The notes beneath the pieces were generated by a model. That model saw only the letters and a program-made list of their open reading frames with translations. It did not search any database and was not told the DNA's origin. 64,000 nucleotides of DNA from Phorcus lineatus (taxonomy: Eukaryota > Mollusca > Gastropoda > Trochida > Trochidae), in the NCBI GenBank assembly GCA_921293015.1, contig OV121088.1, positions 5,350,382-5,414,381 on the forward strand, written 5' to 3'. This document shows positions 1 through 11,615 of this stretch, piece after piece (position 1 is the stretch's first letter; every line of letters starts with the position of its first letter). The translations under genes and the position numbers were made by a program.

Positions 1-146
1 CAAAATTCTGTAATTCTTCTATTTCTTACGTTATTCATTATATGACACATCATTAATACTGTTGTCATATATATCGCTAACCGTATGATTCCTCTGCCAT
101 AAACACTGTTGCCAAGTATCATCCTAACCGTGTGTTTTATCTTCAG
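1..146 (+). other. 3' end of the last Nkx6 intron
   Basis: This is the intron immediately upstream of the Nkx6 terminal coding exon. It ends in a pyrimidine-rich stretch and the acceptor CTTCAG at 141-146. A branch-point-like CCTAACC at 123-129 lies about 20 bases before the AG. The intron start is outside the window. Nothing else is seen in it. Confidence 0.75.
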
Positions 147-335
147 GTATGGTTCCAGAACAGAAGAACAAAATGGCGAAAGAAGCACGCAGCAGAAATG
201 GCGACAGCGAAGAAGAAGCAAGAGCAAGCAGAAGATATGGAAGGGTCGGACTTGGAGGACGAAAACTTTGACGGCAATCCTAATGACAGTTACGACGAAA
301 GGACACTAGACCATAATGGCGTAAACGTGTGTTGA
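147..335 (+). CDS. Nkx6: NK6-class homeobox transcription factor, last coding exon (partial)
   Basis: This is the terminal coding exon of an Nkx6 homeodomain transcription factor, a nuclear DNA-binding regulator of neural and endocrine or gut cell identity in bilaterians. The exon begins directly after the acceptor AG at 145-146 and encodes 62 residues before TGA at 333-335. Residues 1-14 are homeodomain positions 47-60: [14 protein letters not shown], with the invariant Trp48, Phe49, Asn51 and Arg53. The next block, [11 protein letters not shown], is the extension I recognise as specific to NK6 proteins. An acidic tail follows ([12 protein letters not shown] and beyond). The tail is short and lacks the DDEKITQLLKKHK-type end I recall from vertebrate Nkx6.1. 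The intron before homeodomain residue 47 matches the position known in Nkx6 genes. Most of the homeodomain and the N-terminal repressor region lie upstream of the window. The family assignment is strong; the exact paralogue name is by homology only. Confidence 0.93.
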   Translation, partial: VWFQNRRTKWRKKHAAEMATAKKKQEQAEDMEGSDLEDENFDGNPNDSYDERTLDHNGVNVC

Positions 336-491
336 GATGTCTGTTGACAAACTCTTGTGTCCAAACGTAGATCTATCAGTGCTAAAAATAACTCTGACGT
401 CAACCGGAAGTAACCGGTGCTGTGTGATGGCCAATCAGGTCCGATCTCTCAGAGGTGTCGGGTATCAGTTGCCATGGCAATAGATCTCAAG

Positions 492-509
492 ATGGCGGAG
501 AGACGCCAT
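492..509. repeat. ATGGCG/CGCCAT inverted repeat with YY1-like site
   Basis: ATGGCG (492-497) and CGCCAT (504-509) form a perfect 6-bp stem around GAGAGA. The left arm sits in AAGATGGCGG, which matches the YY1/PHO consensus. It lies about 160 bases after the Nkx6 stop, so it could act in RNA as a small hairpin or in DNA as a pair of opposed YY1-like sites. Confidence 0.4.
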
Positions 510-1526
510 GAATGACAGAACATTATATAGTTGTTGGTCCGTGATGAAAACTTTAAGAGCATACCGCTAAATGGACATCGTCCGTTGCTTAGAAACGGTG
601 TTGCCAACACATCAATATCCTGGTTACTGGAGCTGCAGTTCATTACGGGTGTAGGGGCGGGGCTTAGTGGAAAAAGCGTTTTATAGACACGCCCCTCCAT
701 CTCATCATCCCTGTCCTTAAATGAGGATTAAGTTGAAGTTATTGTTATTTAGATTTTTTTAAAATATTAAAAATGGGAAAGACTAGTTATTTTAGTATTT
801 TATTAATTCTTGGTTTATGAAGTCATTTATATGTCAAACCAACACTGCTGTAGACATTAAGAAGTTGATCAAATAGGAAAGAGGGGGAAAATGTTTTAAA
901 AAGGTTTGGGTTCAAGAACTAATTTGTAGGTCAAGCCAACCCTAATGTTAGCGCTGACACTACGTGGTAACTGTGAAAGCATATCAAGACAAAACGATAC
1001 ATCAAGTCCTATTGACAAGAAAAGCCGTCGTTTTCATTTGTCGATCATTTATCAAGCTAAAGACAGATAGGATAAATTCCTAAACAACTGTTTGAGCTTA
1101 GGTTGCAATAGGGTCATCGGCCATTGTTTCATGACAAAACACAAAATCATTTTGTGGGTCACCATGTCAAGTCTAATTTAAACTTCTGTGTTTTCATGTT
1201 GGTATATTCGTTTCAAATATCAATTTATTTGAGTAGAATTTCTTCCTTTTCTGCTATTTATCTTCAAGCCCATTGAGAATGGTCTGAAGTGGGAATTCTG
1301 TACCTTGGCTTGGCTTTACAGAGGGTCCGAACATTGCGGTCTGATAACATTGTTAAAAGAACAAATCATTAAACCCGGCAACCACCTTTAGGGACTGGTG
1401 TTTGCTTAGTCAGGTCATTTATTCCGTAGCTACGAATTTATCTTCTCAGCCTGATTTCTGAAGACAAGTTTGATTTATAACAGTCTAAATGCAGCCATTC
1501 GATAATGACCTTTGGGCTGGTCACAT

Positions 1527-1690
1527 GTTGGCATAATTTGGTTGGTATTGTAACTTTTTTCAACGTTTGCAGATGTTAGGGCTGTTGGCATAATTTGTTG
1601 GGTATCATAACTTTATTTTAACATTAGCAGATGCTAGGGATGTTGGCATAAATTGGTTGGTACTGTAACTTTATTTTAACGTTTGCAGGT
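1527..1690 (+). repeat. Minisatellite of 57-58 bp, about three copies
   Basis: Units begin with GTTGGCATAA at 1527, 1584 and 1642, giving periods of 57 and 58. Each runs through a GGTATTGTAACTTTATTTTAA-like segment to a TTTGCAG or TTAGCAG end. Copies differ by scattered substitutions, so the array is old. It lies inside the probable Nkx6 3' UTR. Confidence 0.85.
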
Positions 1691-3702
1691 TTAATGTAAA
1701 AACAAAACATCAACTATATCTCCACAGTTTTTTAAATCGTTATATGTTTTATTGTTAGGTTTAACAATTCAATAACAAATATAATGGTTTTTCATATTAG
1801 ATATGCCATCATATGACATAATAACTAGGCTATTGCCTTTCAAGCGACGGGGCTTCAGCCACAAGCCAACAATACTTAATTTTGACTTAAATATTGTGTA
1901 CTGTTTTCTTGCATTTCGAATGAAATATCCAGTGTGAGAGAATTTGACAAGTCGGCATAATATAAAGAACGAAATTATGTAAATCAATTGATTAAAATAT
2001 TCAAATTATTTTGAAATTAAATTCCAATTCTTTTACAAATAATTCAAATTGTTTTTCGAATTCAATTACAACTCGTTGACTAAATAATATCATAAAATCA
2101 ATATGTAGATTATGTGTTTAAAAAAATTTAAGATCAAGCTGAAGACGATACAACATGTCAGTGTTCAATGATAAGTCGTTGGGTGATCAGTGTCAAACAA
2201 ACCCGAGATTGAGTACCAAATGAAATATCCTCCATTAGCAATTGCACGACCTGAACATCACAATGCTTCAATCAATTCTCTCAGCTTAAGGAGGCGATCG
2301 TTTGTTTAATTTTGCCAGCATAATGATTTAGTGTCGATTATTGAAATCCGCTTGAAAGTGCAGACAAATTGTACTTGAGACATCCCTATCCGACAGCAGT
2401 TTTATGACAAGTAGTATGGACGACATTCTTTAAAGGCTGGCTTGGTTGGAAACATATTTAACTAATTTTGATATTTAAAGTATTCTATTTGTTGCGAAAT
2501 TGATCTATATTTTTTCTTGTATATATATATTATATAATTTATTGTAAAGATACAGTGTTACTGATATGATATATTTATCATAAATAATATCATAAAGGTA
2601 GATTCCGAAATGGGAATGAATCTTGACAAAACAATTTGAAAGGGTAAAATAACCATATTATTTTTTTTACTTTATAGCGAATTCATATGTTGAAAGAATT
2701 CACTTGCAAATATTACAACTTCATGAAAATGTGTCACAATTGGTCATTTTATTTATCAAATATAGTTTAAAAATCGTCTTCACAGAAATTTAACGGAACA
2801 ATTAAATCTATAAATGCGATAAATTATTTTGAAGGATGAATCTGATAGATTACTGATATTTTTTTTTTCCTCCAAGCCAGCCATGTAGTGAAGATGTAGA
2901 TAGTTTAGTTTTTCCTACACAAACACGTATAATACGTGTTGACAGCTTGCCTAAACCAGACTTTTGTTTACTTTTATATCTTGTTATTTCTGTCTTATTT
3001 ACTCGAAGGAAGTCATCTACACTTCAACTTGCTTTGAAAAACAAAAAATTGTCGTAAAACTGTGATTCTTAACCCAAATTGAAATGTATGAATTAAGCGA
3101 AATGATATTAACTAAATAATGATTAATATAGTAAACAATTTCTTGCCGAAATGATATTGACAGGGACAGGTTGTTATCAGGTTTCATCTTATGTCTTTAA
3201 AAATATTCATTTTTTTAAAAAAGGGTAAAAAGCTGTACAAATATCTTGTAACCCAAATGTCTGTGAATTGTAATTAGTGTAAAATTTGTTTAAGAAAATT
3301 TGAACGAAATGTTTTTGTTAGCAAAAAGAAATCTGAAAATTTTCTAGTTGCATTGTGTTGTATTTAAGAAACATATTGTTAATGATATTAAAATGGTTCC
3401 CTAGTCAAACAAGCTTGTTAAGTACCAGGATGTAACCCAAATACTTACATTTTGTGTTTAGTATTTTATGTTTTGTTTTAAATTCATGATTTATTTATTA
3501 TAAGACGGACATTTAATTTCATGTAAAAATTGTACAGATGAAACAGGGTTTTTGTAAAATCCTAATCTTACAACTAAAAACAGAAGGGTTATATGAAACT
3601 TAACCCCTGGGTTAAAAACAACACAAGGGGTGTACGCAATGTCGGGTTTTACGAGGCCTAAAGGGCCAATATGATGTGTATAATTTGTTTTAAGAGGGTT
3701 CG

Positions 3703-3745
3703 AATAAAGAGAGCCTTAAAATTGACTATGCTTTTGTGTGGTGAC
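3703..3745 (+). terminator. Candidate Nkx6 polyadenylation site
   Basis: A canonical AATAAA at 3703-3708 is followed after about 20 bases by the GT-rich run CTTTTGTGTGGTG at about 3730-3743, the usual cleavage-site arrangement. It is the first AATAAA downstream of the Nkx6 stop on the + strand. Confidence 0.45.
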
Positions 3746-4330
3746 TTATTCGATTCTCCTGTTCCTCACGGGAATACGGGAGCCAAAGCAGCTTTGTTCT
3801 TTTTTCTGTTGGGGCTGACCACTTTAGACTAATCAGCCATCTTACAGGCGGGTCGGAGAGGCGAGGAGAACTATTAATTTCTATCAGGTAGCCCCTCCAA
3901 TTAATAATCTTGAATTTGCCCGATAAATCATCCTGTTAAAGAGAGCTGATCCCGTGCAATGGCACATGGCGCTCCGACTGAATTATTTGTACCTCAAACT
4001 CCCAGAAGCGATTCTATTCAAGTCTGTGGGTCTCTCTATCTACACGTTGACTGATAGCCGGTTGACGCAATGCGATGTCGACGCGTGAACAAAGACGCCA
4101 AGCCGATTGATAAAATTCAACTCATCGCCTTCAAGAATAAGCGTCTTTCCGACTCCGTCTGAACTGAAATATGTCGACTGATCCCCTTACGACTACTTGC
4201 AGCTATTTATCTCGCCAAAGAGGCCATAGTGAGAATTTAACGTAATTTGTACGTCTTGGAAGTTAACCTTTCCTAACGGGTATTGTCAGTCGTCAGGAAA
4301 GGCGAATTGGTAAATCGCATTTGAAGAATA
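3746..4330. promoter_or_regulatory. Candidate cis-regulatory island 1, downstream of Nkx6
   Basis: The composition changes abruptly from AT-rich UTR to mixed sequence with CpGs and no open frame. Homeodomain-type cores (CCAATTAATAATC near 3898), GATAA motifs and a Pbx-like GATTGATAAA near 4115 are visible. A noncoding island just beyond a developmental homeobox gene is a typical enhancer setting; conservation is untested. Confidence 0.3.
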
Positions 4331-5204
4331 AGAATGGTCTGCTATGACAGAAGAGAATATTGGTCATATGATCACAATTGGGGAGGATTTGGGTTTCGGG
4401 ATACTTTACATGATGAACAGGAAACAATCATGAGAGAAGTCGATAGGGAAGCATTATCGCCGATTCGAAAATTGCATTTTCAAATTTACGATAATTGAAC
4501 TGGTTGAAAGCTGACGTTTAAAAACGCTGTGACAGCAATTATTAGGATTTATATGTTTAATCAAATTAGTCCTGACAGTTCATTTTGGAATCTGAAATTG
4601 CATACAGTCGGCGAGGACTATGATACGACATTCAAATATATTACTACGACACAAAGCACTCGAGTTATTAACTGTACTTGGAAACTTATGAAATGAAAAT
4701 CTTAATACTTTTGAAAATAAATTTGAGCAACATTTTTTACGAAATATTTGCAATGAAATTGGTGTGTATAATGAATTATATCAGTCATACGTCGTTTTAA
4801 AGTTATTATGATATTGTAGAATAATTTAGTAATAAGAACTGAATTCTGAATATTATGAAATAAACAATTAATTTCAGACACTGATTACTGATCCTGTGGA
4901 TTAAAATAATCAATGACTTTTTTTGGAAAAAGTTGTCAAAAATTGTAAACCCCGAAGTGAACTTGATATTTTATGTATGTAATGAACACTAAAGCACCAT
5001 TTTCATCCATGCTTCCACATCCGCATTTCCCATTGAAAAAAAACCCACTTCATTTTTTAAATAAAACAACATATTCACCATCAAAGACGACACGATCCTG
5101 AAAATGCTAATTCGTTGCTTTATTTAAATACTTTATCGATTGAGGGACAAAACAACACATTATAATTATTCCTGTATTTTGTAATTTTGCAAGGTCTAAC
5201 TGCT
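4331..5204. other. AT-rich intergenic sequence
   Basis: No open frame, repeat or RNA gene was recognised. The sequence is simple and AT-rich. Confidence 0.5.
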
Positions 5205-5390
5205 GTTAAAGGAACACGTTTGTGAAGATATTGCTGATATTTTATTCTATCATAATTGTTTTAAAACTCGCTTTTAAAATAAATAAAAACGACTATGATT
5301 TATTCTCATAACTAATTATGTCTTGAAAAAGGAACATCATAGGAAATCATTAACGACCACTTTGGGAAAAAGGTGAAGTGTTCTTTTAAC
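5205..5390. mobile_element. Short TTAA-flanked element with terminal inverted repeats (MITE-like)
   Basis: GTTAAAGGAACAC at 5205-5217 and GTGTTCTTTTAAC at 5378-5390 are inverted repeats of 13 bp with one mismatch. Both ends abut TTAA, so the layout reads TTAA, AGGAACAC, interior, GTGTTCTT, TTAA. TTAA target duplication is characteristic of piggyBac-like elements, but the ends do not show the CCC start usual for that group, so the superfamily stays open. The 186-bp element has no coding capacity. Confidence 0.5.
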
Positions 5391-8300
5391 TTGTTTTTAA
5401 TCTTTTTGTCGCATCACTATGATACATTTAAAAAGGATGTACAAATACATACCTTGATCATAAAACATATACTTTAACTAATCTTGAAGTCATATATATA
5501 TATACTTTGCATTTAAAGTCAGTAAATATTCACTTTAATGTTAAATGAAATCAAACTTTAAGAAATTGTGTTAACTGTAAGTTCTAATTAATTCTAACAT
5601 ATATGAAAAACGATTGTAAAACTGCTTGTATATCTTGTAGATTTGCTTATGAATCATTAAAATAAATACCGATGCATACATATAAGAATGCATAAAAATC
5701 AGCTTTCCATCTTTTTAGAAAAGTAAGGCTCCTGACCACAGAAAAATCCATTTTACTTTACTAGGCATTAAAATGCAAATATCATCATCCTTGTAACTAT
5801 AAATATTAACAAATGACATTACATAATATTACAATTCCGTCCCTGCAAATCGTTGGCGTGTAAGCATCGTTGAAAGTGATATGGGGCATGTCGCCATCAG
5901 TTATAAAATAAGGGGCTCAACTTGAAATGGGTTGAAAGTATGCACTGGTAACCAAAATAGTTTGAAAAAATAAACTTCGCATGGAGGGAGAAAAATGAAG
6001 CGAGCCTGAAATGTTAAATTTTATGAAGGAAAATGTGCTCTGGAATTTTAGCTTTATATTATATAGTGTAAACAATTGTATATAACTATATCAATTAGTT
6101 TTAAGTTAATTTTTTTCTTTGTGTATACAATTGATATATCTCTTTTACATAACCAATTTAAAAAAAAAAATTTGATTCTCATGAATATTTGTTGTGTCAT
6201 TTTGGAACAACTTTAGTTTATCATGAAATAGGTTTTTGCATATATCAGGTTGTGAATTTAATACTTTGTAACATGAATAATTAAAAATTCTGTTAATTTT
6301 TCGGCTATTTCTAAAACTTATAAGTTAGTCGTTAAACGATAGTTATAGTTCGAGCCATATAGTACCAATCGTTGCTGTTTCATTAAGAAATGCATCACAA
6401 TGAATTTAATCATTCAGTAGTTTAGAATCACATAATATTGACTATTTCTGATAGCAAAACGTTTTCTAAAACCTATATGGAATTAATCTTTCTGGACAAT
6501 TTGAAGATTATATTTGATTATATATTTTATATGAGATGTTATGAAAACTCGATTAAATTCATGTCTAGTCTTTCATTACACATAAAGGATCTGAAGTATA
6601 AAACGTTTCTGTGTGTCGGTATCATTATACCTCATGTTTTATAACAGACAAATATATACATGGGAACAATTTCATTAAGAAAAATCTAATATTGCTGCCC
6701 TATGTACACGCGTACAATAGTGGAGCATGTAGATTTCATTTTAATGAGATTGACAAGGGAATACTGTCAACTGTAATATGTACATTTCACATTTAAGGAT
6801 CCTTCATTGTATTGCACATATCTAACATTATGTTATACATATATAATCACATTTATAAAAGAAAATTAAAAAAAACAATAATGTTATGTAAATCATACAG
6901 TCAAAAGTGCATTTAAAACACATGAATAGTTGAATAAAGAATTTCCATTTTCGATCTAGTAAGTGTATCTTTGAAAATTGGTTATAATGAGCACTGTAAT
7001 CAATGATATTGTTATAAGCGAGAAGCTTGGGTAATAAGAACGAAGTATTAGTATTTAACTAATTTGATTTAAAAAATAACAACTTTAGGTTCATACACGG
7101 TGTAAACCTATCATTTATGAAATCATCATTTTATTGATTATGAAAGTATTAATCAGAATAGTGATATAATTATAGTTCGTTTATGTAAATTGTAACATAT
7201 GGGGAATGTTCCCACATCAAAATATATTAGTTAAGATCCAATGATACCATTGATAAGAGTCAATGTCTTTCAGAAGTTGAGATATCCTGAACATTATCAT
7301 TTAAAAAATATAAACAAATAATATTATGTATATGATATATAACTTGTTCAACATCGCTAACTGGGTTTACTGTATCAGCCATGTTTTACTAGGTGATAAG
7401 ATTTGAGGCTTAAAATATCACTTTAAAGAATCTCAATAATATGTTTATGGTTTTATTGTAGAAAATGTTATTATTCAAATACTCAATATGAAAAATAAAA
7501 AATATTTGAATATGTTTAAAACTCTATACTTGTTACTTTATCTGATACATACAAAGTTAATGTGAGTGTGTTTATTTCTGTATGGAGGCCACCGGCCCAT
7601 TATACATTCCATATATAGCAAGATGATATTGACATGGAGCGCCACATGTAATGAAGAATATGCAATATACAATGGTGGGATAACAAATTTTATCAAATCT
7701 TAATATAGTGAGGTCTTTAGAAAATTATTCCGTTTCTTCATTCCTAAAATTACATATTTGGCTACATCCTCATTATTTGAAGATAACAGCTGTATGAATT
7801 TTACATATGAAGGGTATTCAATGCTGGTAGAATAGATAACATAAAAAGTTAATTAAAAAAGGTTAATTAAGTAACGCATTTGACAATTGGTATCAAATAT
7901 CAATATAAATGGTTTCTCTGACTTTTTAAATATACTCAAATACTAATATTGAATATTTCGTAACTAAAAGTATTGTAGAAAAACAATATTAGAAAGCATT
8001 CTGCACAAAAGAGCCACATCTTTATTCTTGGTGATAATATTCCCCCAAAAAATTAAGTTAAAAATTTCACGGGCATATTGTTAGAATTTTCTCAAAAACA
8101 AATAGAGGGAATTGCAAACATAATGCCTGATTATGTTAAATATGTTATCGATTATATCAATGCAAACAAAGAATACCGTATCAATTCCCATTGCAAACTA
8201 TGAACATCTAACACAAAGACTGTAGTTAATAAATTTTGACCTCAACTTAACCTCTTTAAAAGCAAGTCCAGATTTGAATTTAACTACATTGCCAGTTTCA

Positions 8301-8919
8301 CCGATCGGATTTCAAAGTAAAAAAATGTCACGATTGAATATCATTTTCCCGAGACCGCAGTGATACACTGAGGTGTAGTATTAGGTTAGAAACTATGACT
8401 GAATCAATTGAAACTCTAAATGTTTTCGAAGATAAAACTATATACAATGAGTTGATATCTCTGTTAGCAAACCTTGGAAGATTAGAATTTAGATAGAAGC
8501 AAGAATCAAATTCTAGATGTAATAATCTGTAAAGAAAATTGTCTTGTAAGTCCGTCACTATCAATATCAAGTGTACCAATGTTATCACGGTTAGTCACTG
8601 CTTCAGTAAAGAAACGTTAAAATGATATACAAATCTATTTTCAGTACAATGACTCATTACGCACAAAGACTATGGATTAAAATGCAAAATACTTAATATA
8701 GCATTTAGGAATTTGCTCATTTACATTTTTTAAAATAAATAGGGCCTAAAACAATTTTGGTCAAAATCTCATAATCAATTTTCAATAATGTTTATCAATA
8801 TTCATCACCAGTATTTCATAAGTAATACTCTAATAGAAATATGAAATATGAAATATGAACGCTCTTCATTTACAAAATGAGAACTCTTTCAACACTGACA
8901 AAACCAAGGGGCCTTCTAT
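5391..8919. other. AT-rich intergenic sequence
   Basis: About 3.5 kb of AT-rich sequence with only short chance frames. A slightly more complex patch lies near 5840-5960 and another at 7580-7670. No homology, RNA gene or clear repeat was recognised. Confidence 0.5.
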
Positions 8920-9340
8920 TGAACTCTTGAGTGTCATCCACGCTATAATCACTTATATTGTGGTGACATCTATGGATGCAATCCGTGGATCTTCCAATCG
9001 GCAAATATCATAGTGTGGTCCACTTTATCAAATTTGCTAGCATCCATTTCAATTGACCAGCGCCACTGACCAGTGTAAACAATATCTCTTACAGGCCTGA
9101 TTATCACATTATGTGCCTGACACTCATTCATCGAGCTGGGAACGTAGCTTTAACCACGGTTATTCAGCCACAAAGCAGTGCTGCTTCAACTCGTTGTTGA
9201 TGAATTTGGTTTCGGAAATTGAAGAAATTGGAAGATTATTAATTTTGTGGCTGTTAAACGAGAGTCTTCGTCAGGCAGTGAAGCTCGTGTGGTATTCTTG
9301 TCAGGGGGGTTTAGACTTAAGGCATTTTGTAGCAACGTAA
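8920..9340. promoter_or_regulatory. Candidate cis-regulatory island 2
   Basis: Mixed-composition sequence between AT-rich flanks, with several bHLH and homeodomain-like words (ATTATCACATTATG near 9098, CGGTTATTCAGCC near 9157). A 75-codon frame at 9113-9340 has no recognisable domain and no splice context, so it is not called as a gene. Confidence 0.25.
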
Positions 9341-9931
9341 TGCAGTTTTCGTTCATAGTTTATATTGAAAGTGCACATATATACATTTGATAATATAAAT
9401 GCACTTATGCTGTGTGGACTAGCTATTTATTTTAAAAAGGATACTATGATGATAATTTCTTTACATTGTGATTGTCAGAGTGATGCATATATGCATCATA
9501 TATACTCATACATTTCAGGAATAGTTTCACAATAAATTAAGCGTAGATACGAATCGCGATTCAAGTTTTGAATAATAAATTTGGTAAGTAACATAACAAG
9601 ACAAAAAAAATTCAAAACGACGACTGGTAAAAAGCGATTATATAGATAATGAAGCTATTTAAACTATTGTAAGGTTTGTGCTCCACCCAGCAATAACTGA
9701 CAGTTTATCGTTATGAAATATAATTAACTTATGATAATGTACTAAAATAAACCTAGTCCCAATTACATATTACTGTGCTGTTATTTACCACAAAGACATT
9801 AAGTTTCCCTATGAAATTTAGAAATGATGATCAGTGCAATAAAATTATGTGAAAGTCATGGTGAACCTATTTGATATACATGTAGTTGAAAAATGTAGAT
9901 ATGATTCAGTACTGTTTGAAGATTGTAACCC
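9341..9931. other. AT-rich intergenic sequence
   Basis: Nothing recognisable beyond AT-rich sequence. Confidence 0.5.
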
Positions 9932-9984
9932 GTGACAAGTTGCCCCTTTTCGAGACTGAATGTATGTATATATAGAGAATACTA

Positions 9985-10322
9985 AACAACATCCAGTTTA
10001 AAAAAAAAAATTATTAAACGAGTGAGTGGTTTAGTATTTAACGAGCGATACCAATTAACCAATAACACTCGCGAGTTTCATAAAAATGTTATTAATCTGG
10101 ATCGAGTTTAGTATTTCATTTATTTCTCGATGAGTTATATAAAATAAAAAGCATGAAAATCTTAGAGGTTACCATTGCTGCCGCACCGATAACATTATGA
10201 GGTCATGCTTGATGTTTGTGACGTCATGTGACGTCATTCAGCACGGGATGTTATGACACAATGTGTGATACCTTTGTAGATTTATTTAGCAGCGGTATTT
10301 TCAACGGGCGAGTAATAAATCA
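9985..10322. mobile_element. Probable insertion within the dispersed repeat
   Basis: The block interrupts copy 1 of the repeat relative to copy 2. It begins near an A-run, then GAGTGAGTGGTTTAGTATTT, and ends near GGGCGAGTAATAAATC. The start resembles the GAGTGAGTGAGTTTAG head of a molluscan short repeat (from memory). A second GTTTAGTATTT occurs inside at about 10108. It carries two TGACGTCA octamers. Exact ends and target duplication could not be fixed by eye. Confidence 0.4.
10219..10236. promoter_or_regulatory. Tandem cAMP-response-element palindromes, 10 bp apart
   Basis: Two perfect TGACGTCA octamers lie at 10219-10226 and 10229-10236, one helical turn apart. CREB/ATF dimers bind this octamer. 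It sits inside a probable inserted element, so it may belong to the element rather than to Nkx6 control. Confidence 0.4.
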
Positions 10323-10575
10323 AGTTAAAAACACATCACGCAAAGAATAACATGTCTATATCCATCACACGTGGGGAATACTTGTATACACAATAAAGCA
10401 AACTTACTTTAGTTGAAAAATTAAAATAAGTTTGGTGTCTGTTTGAAGCCTGCGGGAGAAGTTTCATCACCTGTGTTGCATATTGATAAACGTGCAATTA
10501 TTAATCTTATTTCACAGTTTAAACGTAGTACCATTCAAAGACAAGTACCAGCCTTAACATTGATATAACAAAATT

Positions 10576-11274
10576 CTTATCTTAAGATCAAAAGGCAGAT
10601 GTATCAATAAATAATATCTGCATAATTGCAAACCGAATTATCAAATTAAACAGGATTTACCTCTTATGTTGTAAGTTCCAGTCATCTAATACAACGCTTA
10701 AAATGTCACTATTACTTTAAAAAGCAAGTTTTTTCTGAAAATTTAAATTCAAATTTTAACAAAAATGGTAATTTTTAGAAAACGTGAGTCTATTGCTGCA
10801 CTCATTGTAGCTGTCCTATATCCTCTCTCTTTTTCTTTCTCTCTTAGTTACAACCTCCTCTTATGTTTTAAATTATATTTCGAAATTGATTGTTTAATTG
10901 TATACCAATTTTATTCTTGTAATAACGAATAAAAAAGAAAGATGTTATCTAATATGAAAATGATAAACTTTCCTTGAATTCATAGTATCTTACATTTAAG
11001 TTACATAATAGATGAGTTTCATATATTTTAATGTCACGAATATCAAACCATGACAGACAAGTCACAAAATTTCAGTTTCACCAGGCTTCCGGGACATAAG
11101 TAATTTAGATTACATATAATTTTTTATTGCAACGATGTTAATAGTTAAACTTGTACAGTCAACATATACTGCATTGTCACTTAATGTATCTGCACTAATT
11201 GTCAATAACATTTATCTGAAAATGTCAAAACTAGTACCTACAAATTCTATACTTCTCACGATAGCTCAAATAAA
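10576..11274. other. AT-rich intergenic sequence
   Basis: AT-rich; a short pyrimidine run (TCCTCTCTCTTTTTCTTTCT) lies near 10821. Nothing else is recognised. Confidence 0.5.
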
Positions 11275-11615
11275 AACATTTCAAGATGTCCCTTTTCCAG
11301 ATTGAAATTATGTGTAAAGCATGTTTAAAAACACATCAGGCAAAGAAGATATATTTCTCCTATCAACGTGGGGGATTGTTTTATACACAATGAAACATAC
11401 TGTGTTTAATTAAAGAATGTAAATATGTTTGGATACTGTTTGAACTCAGTGACAGATGCTGCTTTATCACTCGTGTCCGCACATTGATGAAAGTGCAATT
11501 TTTCATTCACGCCAGTCTGGATTGTTTTCCATTTTACATAGACGAAGGAATTTCTCGTAAGTTTGTTTATGTTCTTAGATAATGCTAGACTGCCTTGATG
11601 TTGATATAAATAAAT
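11275..11615 (+). repeat. Dispersed repeat, copy 2 (uninterrupted)
   Basis: This is the intact counterpart of 9932-10575. CCCTTTTCCAGATTGAA is followed directly by TTTAAAAACACATCAGGC, with none of the 340-bp insertion seen in copy 1. Further shared words are ACGTGGGGGAT, ATACACAATGAAACA, CTGTTTGAA and GTGCAATT. The two copies are in direct orientation about 1 kb apart. Confidence 0.6.

Larger units (their letters stand above)
336..3725 (+). other. Probable long 3' UTR of Nkx6
   Basis: No AATAAA was seen between the Nkx6 stop and 3703, where one is followed by a GT-rich element. ATTAAA variants occur earlier (about 1368, 1991 and 2019) and could serve shorter transcripts. The first 370 bases are of mixed composition and contain TGACGTCA at 395-402 and an Ets-like CCGGAAGT near 404. 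From about 720 the sequence becomes AT-rich and holds a 57-bp tandem repeat. The motif ACCCAAAT recurs at about 3070, 3250 and 3435. A UTR of about 3.4 kb is an inference; the transcript may end earlier. Confidence 0.4.
9932..10575 (+). repeat. Dispersed repeat, copy 1 (interrupted)
   Basis: This segment is homologous to 11275-11615. Shared blocks include CCCCTTTTCGAGACTGAA (about 9945) against CCCTTTTCCAGATTGAA, and from about 10323 the words AAAAACACATCACGCAAAGAA, ACGTGGGGAATA, CTGTTTGAAG and AACGTGCAAT. About 340 bases at 9985-10322 are absent from the other copy. Downstream, similarity fades near a shared ACATTGATATAA. The family is not recognised. Confidence 0.6.
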
